From Anaerolineae bacterium (GTDB lineage Bacteria > Chloroflexota > Anaerolineae > Anaerolineales > Villigracilaceae), in assembly GCA_017303655.1 (NCBI GenBank), contig JAFLCE010000011.1, positions 1 to 64,000 of the forward strand: a stretch of DNA of 64,000 nt. Reading direction: 5' to 3'. Positions 26,764-34,242 of this stretch are shown piece after piece. The position numbers were made by a program, and so were the translations under genes. Every line of letters starts with the position of its first letter. The stretch's first letter is position 1. The notes under the pieces were generated by a model. The model saw only the letters and a list, made by a program, of their open reading frames with translations. It did not search any database and had not been told where the DNA came from.

Positions 26764-27861
26764 TTAATGAGTATGCTTATTTTTCTTCAGGAACAAAGGC
26801 GGGAGTTTGAATTTCGGGGCGCGGTCACTGGACCATGGCACTTGAGGCGCCATGACCATGCTACACATAACCAGCAAAGTACGGTCGTAATTGACGCGCC
26901 ACCCGGCGAAGTCTTTCCATGCCTGCTCGCGATCTGACTTGATGGGCAAACCTGCATCTTCCAATTTGCGGATCAAGTCATCATATTCTGCGCGCGTGAC
27001 GCTAATGGGAGTTTCAGGAAATTTAGGCTCATGCGGATGCGGAATATCAAAATAATCGGTAATACGATGAAAAGAAATGAAGCCTGCGCGAAGGCACAAG
27101 GCGGCGGACATTTCTCTGGGAATGTCGATGGAAGATAAGGTGATGGCAGCCGAATCAAGCACAGCCCCGGCAGATGTAACCCATGAGTTATCGGCGCGGG
27201 GTGAACGGAAGAAGACCAGCGCAGGCAGAGTGGTATGGCTCTCTTCCACATCTGCAAACCAGATTTCCCAGGTTTTCCAGAGTTCTGCGAGTTTATCCAA
27301 GCCGTGGATGCGGTTGAAGCGGGTCAACATATCGTAGGGATTGGGTGGGTCACCTGCACGGACTTCAAGCATATTCACCGCCTGCTCGCGGCGCGAGAAT
27401 GCAGCGTACATGGTGGGCAGGTACGCGATCAATAAACCGACCATGATGAGTCCCAGCATGGCTTCTGAGAATGCCAGAATGGTGATCAGATATCCTTCAG
27501 AAGCCGTAAAGCCCAGAGTCAAAAGTGACGATCCGCTCAGGCGCAGGTCGAAAAAGTAATCCCCCGCTTGCAATGCCCAGTACATGAACGAATACCCGAG
27601 CGCGATCAAGATATACCAGGTGGGCACCAACAACATCAGAGCGAGCGGCGAATAATATGCCATGATCGCATCACGCTGTTCGTAGGTCTTCGAAAAGCGC
27701 ATGATGAATTCAAAGAGATGGCGCATGACCCCAAAGACAAGCCGGTTTAATTGACTGCGGGCACTGCGCGGCAGGACAAAGGTGGAGATCGCTGAAAAAA
27801 TTGTAGCGATGACGATGCCTGCCCCAAACAAGAAAGCGATGATTCGAAAAGCTGTATCCAT
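26764..27861 (-). CDS. Putative ion-channel-like membrane protein
   Basis: 365 aa. Three hydrophobic segments lie in the first 160 residues: about 5-30, 70-97 and 127-155. Between the last two is SGSSLLTLGFTASEGY, which resembles the pore loop of two-TM potassium channels but lacks a full TxGYG/TxGFG filter. The cytoplasmic C-terminal 200 residues include LDKLAELWKTWEIWFADVEESHT, a helical block similar in style to sensory or regulatory domains. The upstream divergent gene is another membrane protein. The channel assignment is tentative. Confidence 0.6.
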   Translation of the reverse strand: MDTAFRIIAFLFGAGIVIATIFSAISTFVLPRSARSQLNRLVFGVMRHLFEFIMRFSKTYEQRDAIMAYYSPLALMLLVPTWYILIALGYSFMYWALQAGDYFFDLRLSGSSLLTLGFTASEGYLITILAFSEAMLGLIMVGLLIAYLPTMYAAFSRREQAVNMLEVRAGDPPNPYDMLTRFNRIHGLDKLAELWKTWEIWFADVEESHTTLPALVFFRSPRADNSWVTSAGAVLDSAAITLSSIDIPREMSAALCLRAGFISFHRITDYFDIPHPHEPKFPETPISVTRAEYDDLIRKLEDAGLPIKSDREQAWKDFAGWRVNYDRTLLVMCSMVMAPQVPWSSDRAPKFKLPPLFLKKNKHTH

Positions 27862-27886
27862 GAGGCGCGATTATATTTGAGAACGG

Positions 27887-27914
27887 TTGAAAATCGAAGA
27901 AACTGTTGTATAGT
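27887..27914 (+). promoter_or_regulatory. Promoter of the 27939-29015 membrane protein gene
   Basis: TTGAAA (27887-27892), a 16-base spacer, TATAGT (27909-27914). GGAGAG precedes the ATG at 27939. Confidence 0.65.
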
Positions 27915-27938
27915 TAATCTTATTCATATGGAGAGACG

Positions 27939-29015
27939 ATGGCGCAGCGACAATTGACTACTGAGGATATTTACGGGTCAGATCCTTTTGCCTGGGTTGC
28001 ATTGAAAACGCTTGGGGCTACACCAGTCACATTGGGATTATTTTTTCTTCTCACTAGTGTTCTTTATGCACTCATCCTGCCGTTCTTTTGGGGGTATCCG
28101 TTAACCGTCAACGGGAATGATTTTATCTATATGTTCCTTGTCTTCCCGGTGGCTGGATTCTTTTATGCCTATCAGCCCACCCGGATCATCACCACCTATG
28201 AAAGCGTCATGCGCTTCCTACGTGATGAAGAACAGGGGCATATCATCCATTTTGAGAAAATCATCCGCAGACATAACAGCCGCGTATTATGGATCATCGG
28301 ATTATTATTCGGCTTGATGGGCGCATGGTTTGGGGTTACGTATAGCGCAGAACACTTTGGAGAGTATTGGTACAGCACGAATTGGTTTCAGATCATATTC
28401 GTTCATCTCATGCGTTTGCTGGCATTTTATTGCATTGGCGTGACGGTTGCACGGCATATCGCTACCTCGATTGAGTTAAATCATTTATTTGAAAGCGCAG
28501 ATTTTCCGCTGACCCTCGATGCAGACCGGCTGGATGTGTTCCGCAGTGTAAAGAATTTTGCGCTGGAATTCGTAGGGGTTGCCGCATTGATCGCTTTGAA
28601 TCTTGGGGTACAGCCTTTGATCATTGACCCGCCCATTTTGGAATATTCGATCTATGTTGCTTTATATTTCATCGTAGCGCCGTTCAGTTTTTTTCTGCCG
28701 ATCTGGGAAGCGCATCAGCGCATGGTACACATCAAGAAAGAGATTCTCGACAGATTGCACCACGATTATCAAGAAGAGTCGCAAAGACTGTACGGAGAGA
28801 TCCATCGGGATGGAAACACGTCTACTGAATATTTGCATGTCTCAGAAAAATTACTGCAACTGGATAAAATGATCGAAACCGTATCCAAGGCGCTGGTATG
28901 GCCCTTCGAAGGGACAACGGTCTACCGACTGGCAGCTACGGTCATTTCGCCGTTCATTTTGGTGCTGTTCGAACTTTCCATTAATATTGTAAGCAATATA
29001 CTGGCAGGGACATAG
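27939..29015 (+). CDS. Multi-pass membrane protein of unknown function
   Basis: 358 aa. Hydrophobic segments lie near 30-53, 62-82, 113-135, 145-170, 210-245 and 330-352. Between the last groups is a charged helical stretch (HIKKEILDRLHHDYQEESQRL) with coiled-coil character and a TTVYRLAATVISPF motif near the end. The overall layout suggests an integral membrane protein with a cytoplasmic coiled region. I recognise no family. It is divergently transcribed from the channel-like gene, sharing a 77-base intergenic region. Confidence 0.72.
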   Translation: MAQRQLTTEDIYGSDPFAWVALKTLGATPVTLGLFFLLTSVLYALILPFFWGYPLTVNGNDFIYMFLVFPVAGFFYAYQPTRIITTYESVMRFLRDEEQGHIIHFEKIIRRHNSRVLWIIGLLFGLMGAWFGVTYSAEHFGEYWYSTNWFQIIFVHLMRLLAFYCIGVTVARHIATSIELNHLFESADFPLTLDADRLDVFRSVKNFALEFVGVAALIALNLGVQPLIIDPPILEYSIYVALYFIVAPFSFFLPIWEAHQRMVHIKKEILDRLHHDYQEESQRLYGEIHRDGNTSTEYLHVSEKLLQLDKMIETVSKALVWPFEGTTVYRLAATVISPFILVLFELSINIVSNILAGT

Positions 29016-29065
29016 ATTAACCTGAGCACTACCTTTTAGTTCTAACCAAAACCAAAATCTTTAGC

Positions 29066-29092
29066 CGCGAATTACACGAATTTTCGCGAATA
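29066..29092. repeat. Short CGAATT-type repeat with CGCGAA/TTCGCG arms
   Basis: About three imperfect 9-10-base units (GCGAATTAC, ACGAATTTT, CGCGAATAA) with inverted CGCGAA (29066-29071) and TTCGCG (29083-29088), lying in the 3' non-coding stretch after the membrane protein gene. It has the look of a dispersed intergenic repeat. Confidence 0.45.
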
Positions 29093-29100
29093 AGAGAAAA

Positions 29101-29145
29101 AAAATGCCTCACCCACGAAACTTAATTTCGGGGTGAGGCATTTTT
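29101..29145. terminator. Bidirectional terminator
   Basis: A 16-bp stem with a single bulged A (arms 29103-29120 and 29125-29142, approximate) flanked by an A-run and a T-run. It separates the plus-strand membrane gene from the minus-strand thioredoxin-like gene. Confidence 0.85.
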
Positions 29146-29149
29146 CTAC

Positions 29150-29689
29150 TTACTGTAAATATTCTTCAAACAAGGAACGGAAGTCGTTCTCTGAGGTGAA
29201 ACCGATCAATTTCTTAAGAACGTTGCCGTTTGCATCCAGGAGATAGAACTCTGGCTGGTACACGAACCCGAGCGTGCGTTGAAAGGATTCGGTCAGTGGA
29301 TCGTCGGCGTCGAGATAACTAAATGTGACCCTGCCATAATACTCTGCTTCGAGCCCATGAACCATGGGCGCCATTGCGCGGCAGACACTTCAGGTGAAGC
29401 GGAAGAACTCGACCAGTTGCAACCCACCTGAAGCCAGGCTAACAGTGGCTGGGTCGGTGGCTTCGAGGGCATCACCACGCGGGGTGACGACCACGGCAGG
29501 GACGACGGCGGGCGCTTCGGTGAGGGCGGGTGCCTCGGTCTGCGCTGCGGCGGCTTCTGTGGCTGCGGGGGGTACTGCGGCTGGGTCAGAAGCTGTGGAC
29601 GGGGTTTCGGTTGGAGGGGTTGAGGCGCAGGCAACTGCCAGAAGGGCAATCACCAGGCTCAGGCTCCAGAACAAGAGGCGGGGTTTCAT
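29150..29689 (-). CDS. Thioredoxin-like lipoprotein, predicted selenoprotein (in-frame TGA, U-x-x-C)
   Basis: Reads as one 179-residue protein if the TGA at 29392-29390 is decoded as selenocysteine (residue 100). Residues 1-21 are a lipoprotein signal (lipobox LAVAC, Cys21), followed by a long A/P/T/E-rich linker. The thioredoxin fold starts LQLVEFFRFT, then U100-S-V-C103, then RAMAPMVHGLEAEYYGRV. It continues with a cis-Pro segment YQPEFYLLDANGNVL and a final helix. The frame is identical on both sides of the TGA, with no frameshift. A bacterial SECIS-like hairpin lies at 29353-29369. AAGGAG precedes the start. It is probably an exported thiol redox protein. Confidence 0.85.
29353..29369 (-). 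promoter_or_regulatory. Candidate bacterial SECIS element of the thioredoxin-like gene
   Basis: Within the coding sequence, 20 bases after the TGA, GCCCATG pairs perfectly with CATGGGC around loop GTT (29362-29360 on the minus strand). The apical loop begins 27 bases after the TGA and its first base is G. This fits the published bSECIS model (short stem, 3-14-base loop, G in the first two positions, 16-37 bases from TGA). Confidence 0.75.
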
Positions 29690-29793
29690 CGAGTTTCTCC
29701 TTGGGTTAATGATACTCAGTTCTCTGAACTTCTTACACTTTCACAGCAATTTCTAACATGAGGTACGTCATCCTTAAAAACCGTCGCATTACT

Positions 29794-29822
29794 TTGACGG
29801 AGGTCAACTCCTACGCTATACT
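29794..29822 (+). promoter_or_regulatory. Promoter of the aldehyde dehydrogenase gene
   Basis: TTGACG (29794-29799), a 17-base spacer, TATACT (29817-29822). Confidence 0.75.
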
Positions 29823-29827
29823 TTGTT

Positions 29828-29884
29828 TAGTTGGGTAGTTCGCTTGTGATGTAGTTTGAAAGTTGTATAGTTGGGTAATTCGCT
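29828..29884 (+). repeat. Two 17-base direct repeats in the leader of the aldehyde dehydrogenase gene
   Basis: TAGTTGGGTAGTTCGCT (29828-29844) recurs with one change at 29868-29884, 40 bases apart. The repeats lie just downstream of the promoter, so they fall in the untranslated leader. They could be an operator pair or a decayed dispersed repeat. Confidence 0.6.
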
Positions 29885-29932
29885 ACAAACACAAGAACTA
29901 CGAAACCAAGAAACAAAACAAGGAGACCTCCT

Positions 29933-31651
29933 ATGGCAAAGTTCAAGCTCACGTACGCAACCATGTTCAACCCGCCCGAAGAACTGCACACTGGCTTTGA
30001 TAAAGCAGTGGCAGAGCTCAAAGCCAATATGGGCAAAGAATATGGCATGTTCATCAACGGTAAGGAAGTGCTGGCGGATGAGAAGTTTGACGACCACTCG
30101 CCCGTCAACACCGATTGGGTGCTCGCCAGAATGCAAAAGGGCAATTCGAGCCATGCCAAAATGGCAATGGAAGCGGCTCGTAAAGCCTTCCCCGCCTGGA
30201 GCCGTACCCCCTGGCAGGAACGTGTGAAGTTGTTGCGCCGGGCGGCGGCGTTGATGGAAGATCGTATTTTCGAGTTGGGCGCTGCCATGGCAATGGAAGT
30301 CGGCAAGAACCGCATGGAGTCGTTGGGGGATGTGCAAGAAACTGCAGACTTGATCTATTACTCCTGCTATCAAATGGAAAAAAATAACGGCTACATCACC
30401 GAAATGGGACGTGATCCGTTGGTGGGCTATGAAGCCACCAATATTTCGGTACTGCGTCCTTACGGCGTGTGGCTGGTGGTTTCACCGTTCAACTTCCCAC
30501 ATGCACTTACGGGCGGACCTTCGGGCGCCGCTTTGGTTGCGGGCAATACGCTTGTGATCAAACCCGCTACAGATACTGCCTGGATCGTGCGCCTCTTGGT
30601 GGATTGCTTCCGCGATGCGGGCATTCCTGAAGGTGTGGTTAACTTTGTGACAGGACCCGGCTCGACTCTTGGTCAGGCTTTGGTCGACAGCCCTGAAGTG
30701 GATGGCGTCACCTTTACCGGTTCCTTCGATGTCGGCATGAAGATGTACCAGGATTATGCCAAGCGTGAATATGCGCGCCCGATGATCCTTGAACTCGGCG
30801 GCAAGAATCCTGTGATCGTTTCGCGCAATGCCAATTTGGAATTGGCTACTTTGGGCATTATCCGCTCGGCATTCGGCTTGCAGGGGCAAAAATGCTCCGC
30901 TGCCTCGCGCGTGTTGGTGGAAGAACCGGTCTACGATGAAATGGTCGCCCGCCTCAAAGAGATGGCAGACAAACTCGTCCTCGGCGACCCGACCGACCGC
31001 AACACCTATAACGGACCGGTCATCAATAAGAGTTCGTATCAAGACTTCAAAGATTTCACCGAAGAGATCAGCCAAGCCGGTGCGACGTTCTTAACCGGCG
31101 GCAAAGTACGCGTGGACGGTGATTATGGCAAGGGCTTCTTCTGTGAAAGCACCTTCGTCACCAACCTGCCCTTTGAACACCGTTTGTGGAAACATGAAAT
31201 GTTCCTGCCCATCACCACGATCGGCAAGGTAAAGAATCTTGAAGAAGGCATGGCAATCGCCAACGACGTTAACTATGGTCTGACGGCTGGCTTCTACGGC
31301 TCGCCTGAAGAGACCAATTGGTTCTTCGACAAGATCGAAGCAGGCGTCACCTACGCCAACCGCCCGCAGGGCGCATCCACTGGCGCATGGCCCGGCTTCC
31401 AACCCTTTGGCGGCTGGAAAGGCTCCGGCTCCAGTGGCAAGAACGCTGGCGGACATTACTACCTGCCGCTCTACATGCACGAGCAGATCCACACCTCAGT
31501 GAAGGTCGCTCCTGCAAAAGCTGCTGAGACTCCGAAGAAGAAAGCGGTAGCTGCGAAGAAAGTTGCTAGCAAGAAAGTAGCGGCGAAGAAGGTCGTTGCG
31601 AAAAAGGCTGTCAAGAAAGCAGTAAAGAAGACGGCTAAGAAAAAGAAGTAA
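29933..31651 (+). CDS. Aldehyde dehydrogenase, delta-1-pyrroline-5-carboxylate dehydrogenase-like, with Lys/Ala-rich tail
   Basis: 572 aa. Catalytic Cys321 lies in GLQGQKCSAASR and general-base Glu287 in LELGGKNP, with VVSPFNFPHALTGG in the NAD site. NRPQGASTGAWPGFQPFGGW near residue 490 resembles P5C dehydrogenases, which oxidise glutamate semialdehyde to glutamate. The last 47 or so residues are an unusual tail of AAKK-type repeats (for example KKVAAKKVVAKKAVKKAVKK), like histone H1 C-termini, so the enzyme may bind nucleic acid or another polyanion. The gene is monocistronic, with its own promoter and terminator. Confidence 0.88.
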   Translation: MAKFKLTYATMFNPPEELHTGFDKAVAELKANMGKEYGMFINGKEVLADEKFDDHSPVNTDWVLARMQKGNSSHAKMAMEAARKAFPAWSRTPWQERVKLLRRAAALMEDRIFELGAAMAMEVGKNRMESLGDVQETADLIYYSCYQMEKNNGYITEMGRDPLVGYEATNISVLRPYGVWLVVSPFNFPHALTGGPSGAALVAGNTLVIKPATDTAWIVRLLVDCFRDAGIPEGVVNFVTGPGSTLGQALVDSPEVDGVTFTGSFDVGMKMYQDYAKREYARPMILELGGKNPVIVSRNANLELATLGIIRSAFGLQGQKCSAASRVLVEEPVYDEMVARLKEMADKLVLGDPTDRNTYNGPVINKSSYQDFKDFTEEISQAGATFLTGGKVRVDGDYGKGFFCESTFVTNLPFEHRLWKHEMFLPITTIGKVKNLEEGMAIANDVNYGLTAGFYGSPEETNWFFDKIEAGVTYANRPQGASTGAWPGFQPFGGWKGSGSSGKNAGGHYYLPLYMHEQIHTSVKVAPAKAAETPKKKAVAAKKVASKKVAAKKVVAKKAVKKAVKKTAKKKK

Positions 31652-31652
31652 C

Positions 31653-31666
31653 GAGTAATAAGTAAT
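31653..31666 (+). repeat. Heptamer repeat (GAGTAAT / AAGTAAT)
   Basis: Two adjacent heptamers right after the stop codon, similar in form to the AGTGANN heptamers at 62488. Confidence 0.35.
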
Positions 31667-31668
31667 GA

Positions 31669-31700
31669 GAGCCTCCTGAGTGTCAACTTGGGAGGCTTTT
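31669..31700 (+). terminator. Terminator of the aldehyde dehydrogenase gene
   Basis: Stem AGCCTCC / GGAGGCT (31670-31676 with 31691-31697), extended inward by weaker pairs, then TTTT. Confidence 0.7.
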
Positions 31701-31768
31701 GATTCGGGAAAAACAGAGGAAGTGGAATAAAATTAGTTAATTATGAAAAAGAAAATCAAGGAATCAAA

Positions 31769-32107
31769 ATGATACATACCCTTGGCCAAAAAGTCTCTTC
31801 AAGTCAAATAAAAGATATGCTTCAGGAGTACGATGGTATGATCAAGATCGTGGTAGATATCCGTCAGCGAATAGTATCGGGCGGCGGAGAAATGCATGCG
31901 GACTGTGAGTCTGTTCTACTGGAAAGCGGAAGCGAACAAGATGACCTTTGGGGTGCAAACTGGTATCCCTCAGAACAGCGCATCGAATTCGAATCGCTCA
32001 TCAATATCCGCCCGCGCATGGGAAATCGAAGTATTATTTTGCAAGACGAAAACCTTCGCAAACAGGTAGAGGATGTGACCCGCTCCATCCTTGGAGATGT
32101 GCAATGA
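31769..32107 (+). CDS. DUF5674-like protein
   Basis: 112 aa, soluble, no signal. It contains MIKIVVDIRQRIVSGGGEMH followed by a GSEQDDLWGANWYP block and INIRPRMGNRS, a set I associate with DUF5674, a small family of unknown function. The charged His/Asp/Glu positions (GGGEMHADCESVLLE) could form a binding site. It starts after AAGGA and its stop overlaps the next start (ATGA), so the two are translationally coupled. Confidence 0.72.
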   Translation: MIHTLGQKVSSSQIKDMLQEYDGMIKIVVDIRQRIVSGGGEMHADCESVLLESGSEQDDLWGANWYPSEQRIEFESLINIRPRMGNRSIILQDENLRKQVEDVTRSILGDVQ

Positions 32108-32448
32108 CCGACAAAGAAAAAAAGAGACAGCGTTTTCTGCGTGACCCGCTTGAAAGACGACTTGGCGGACTCGCCGCCACCCTCGCGCGAATTTCCTCCA
32201 GCGCGCGCAATTCTGAATCACCCATCATCGTGGAGAATCTACTGGACGAAGCCAAGCATTACATCGAATGGACTGCCGCGGACGCGGAAGCTGAAACTGC
32301 AGCAGAGTTGGTGCAAATGCAAAGACTGATCACACTTTGGCAAAAATCATGGAAGAATGCATTTCAGGATGTATCCCAACGGGTGGTTCTTTCCACATTA
32401 GCAAAGGAATGGTCAGATAAAGCATTAGAGAGTTCGGGGTTGGTGTAA
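32104..32448 (+). CDS. Small helical protein of unknown function
   Basis: 114 aa. The start at 32104 overlaps the DUF5674 stop by four bases, which fixes both the start and the pairing. The N-terminus is basic (MTDKEKKRQRFLRDPLERR), followed by amphipathic helices rich in Ala/Glu (IEWTAADAEAETAAELVQMQ). It has no membrane segment and no recognised motif. Operon pairing suggests a shared function with the DUF5674 protein. Confidence 0.7.
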   Translation: MTDKEKKRQRFLRDPLERRLGGLAATLARISSSARNSESPIIVENLLDEAKHYIEWTAADAEAETAAELVQMQRLITLWQKSWKNAFQDVSQRVVLSTLAKEWSDKALESSGLV

Positions 32449-32514
32449 AGCAACAAATACTCCCTCTCCTGGAGAATAGGAGTTAATTGCCAAAACAGAA
32501 AAAACATTAACGTT

Positions 32515-32904
32515 ATGAAAAAAACTAAGATCATTCTATCCACAACATTACTGATTACCCTAATTATCTTCTTAATTCAAAATAGAAATAATGATCCTAG
32601 CACGCCGTCAAGTGAACCGACTTTATCGCCTTATGGCGATTTTAACGTCCACATCCCACAAAAAGCGTTGTTGAAAAATTACATCAACGTCGCTGTAGAA
32701 GCGGAGCCGGGTACAGAATGTACCTTGACCTATGTCCCGCCCATGGGCGAGTCTATGCAAATGGAAACCACTGCCAAATCAAATGGTCTGTGTGAATGGC
32801 GCTGGCAGATCGCAGAAAGCGACACCCAAGGTCATGCCCGTTTGATCTTCACGATCAACGGCTTGAGCGATACACACTTCCTCCAGATCTTCAATGAATT
32901 TTAG
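32515..32904 (+). CDS. Membrane-anchored extracytoplasmic protein of unknown function
   Basis: 129 aa with an N-terminal hydrophobic anchor (about residues 5-22, IILSTTLLITLIIFLIQ) and no lipobox Cys. The remainder is predicted beta-rich, with Cys residues in GTECTLTYVPP and SNGLCEWRWQI that could pair as in small Ig-like domains. No family recognised. Confidence 0.65.
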   Translation: MKKTKIILSTTLLITLIIFLIQNRNNDPSTPSSEPTLSPYGDFNVHIPQKALLKNYINVAVEAEPGTECTLTYVPPMGESMQMETTAKSNGLCEWRWQIAESDTQGHARLIFTINGLSDTHFLQIFNEF

Positions 32905-33038
32905 CGAAGAAAATCTTTCTTAACACGAATGTCACGGCATTTGTGCCCTATGGTTTTCGACTTTGTGCCCTTCGGTGTTTAGGCATTTTCTCATTAACCA
33001 CGGCAGAGCCATCTTTTCCAATGCGGTAAAATACAAAC

Positions 33039-33332
33039 ATGGATAACGAAGATCCAATCGAAGTCCGCATGGGCACGTTTTTTGTCGTCATGGGCGGTGG
33101 GGTATTTCTCCTATTCGTATTGTCTGACGTGGCAGACCGGGTGGAATTCGACTATTTCTTTCTCTCGCTTGTCCTCATCGGCATTGGCTATTACTTTCGC
33201 AGAAAAAAAGCGCCTCCCCCACCTTCCGGGCGGTTTACTGGGTTCAAAGATTTTTGGCAGAAAATGCGCTCAGGTCGTGGAAAAGGCGGCGGTGGTGGCG
33301 GTGATTCAAAAGATAAAAAGGATAAGAAATAA
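33039..33332 (+). CDS. Small membrane protein with Gly/Lys-rich tail
   Basis: 97 aa with two hydrophobic helices (about 11-28 and 37-53), then RRKKAPPPPSG and a low-complexity C-terminus (GRGKGGGGGGDSKDKKDKK). The CoA-transferase subunit starts six bases after its stop, so it may be on the same transcript. Function unknown. Confidence 0.65.
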   Translation: MDNEDPIEVRMGTFFVVMGGGVFLLFVLSDVADRVEFDYFFLSLVLIGIGYYFRRKKAPPPPSGRFTGFKDFWQKMRSGRGKGGGGGGDSKDKKDKK

Positions 33333-33338
33333 ACCCCT

Positions 33339-34241
33339 ATGTCAAAACTGATGCCTCTTAAGCAAGCCATTTCAGAATATGTCAGCGATGGAGACGTGCT
33401 CTACGCCGCAGGCTTCACGCACCTCATCCCATTTGCAGCCGGGCATGAGATCATTCGGCAAGGCAAGAAAAACCTCACCCTCGCCCGCGCCACGCCAGAC
33501 CTGATCTACGATCAAATGGTCGCAGCGGGCTGTGCCAAAAAAGTCATCTTCTCATACATGGGTAACCCGGGGGTCGGCTCGCTGCGCATCGTCCGCGGCG
33601 CGATCGAGCGCGGCGAGTTGGAATGGGAAGAATATTCTCACTTCGGCATGATCACACGTTTGCAAGCAGGTGCTTCGGGTCTGCCATTTTTGCCCATGAA
33701 GCAAACCGGCGCCGAAGACCTCGAAAAGGTCAACCCGCAGATCAAACGCATCCCTGACCCTTATGGCGGCAAGGATGTCATCGTCGTGCCTGCTTTGAAT
33801 CCTGATGTTGCCATTGTGCATGTACAGCGAGCAGATAAATTCGGCAACTCACATTTGTGGGGCATCATCGGTGAGCAAAAAGAAGCCGCCTTCGCCGCCA
33901 AAAAAGTCATCCTCACCGCCGAAGAAATTGTGGATGAATCCGTCATCCGCTCCGACCCGAACCGCACCATGATCCCCGGCATAGTCGTCAGCGCCGTGTG
34001 TCACGTTCCGTATGCGAGTCATCCATCCTATTCACAAGGCTATTACGACCGCGACAATGAGTTCTATCTCGCCTGGGATAAGATCAGCGAATCAAAAGAA
34101 CTCACGCAGAAATATCTTGATGAATGGGTCTATGGCGTGAAAGATCGCAATGCCTATTGGAAAAAACTTGGCGAAAAGACGCACAAGCGTTTAAAGGTCA
34201 AAGCACAATATAGTGAAAAAATAAATTACGGCAAATATTAA
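33339..34241 (+). CDS. CoA-transferase subunit A (glutaconate/acyl CoA-transferase family I)
   Basis: 300 aa. The CoA-transferase fold is recognisable from LYAAGFTHLIPFAAGHEIIR, a Rossmann-like NLTLARATPDLIYDQMVAAG, and VIVVPALNPDVAIVHVQRAD followed by GNSHLWG. The C-terminus has a distinct extension (WDKISESKELTQKYLDEWV). It pairs with the subunit B gene 0.9 kb downstream, and an alpha/beta hydrolase gene lies between them. The CoA substrate is unknown; related IpdAB-type enzymes act on ring-cleavage products in aromatic or steroid degradation. Confidence 0.85.
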   Translation: MSKLMPLKQAISEYVSDGDVLYAAGFTHLIPFAAGHEIIRQGKKNLTLARATPDLIYDQMVAAGCAKKVIFSYMGNPGVGSLRIVRGAIERGELEWEEYSHFGMITRLQAGASGLPFLPMKQTGAEDLEKVNPQIKRIPDPYGGKDVIVVPALNPDVAIVHVQRADKFGNSHLWGIIGEQKEAAFAAKKVILTAEEIVDESVIRSDPNRTMIPGIVVSAVCHVPYASHPSYSQGYYDRDNEFYLAWDKISESKELTQKYLDEWVYGVKDRNAYWKKLGEKTHKRLKVKAQYSEKINYGKY

Positions 34242-34242
34242 A

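Noticed and set aside
29150-29689. Reading the thioredoxin-like locus as a nonsense-mutated pseudogene or two separate genes
   Set aside because: The frame is continuous, both halves are well conserved in character, the TGA sits precisely at the first redox-Cys position and a SECIS-type hairpin follows. A downstream ATG alone would give a truncated fold.
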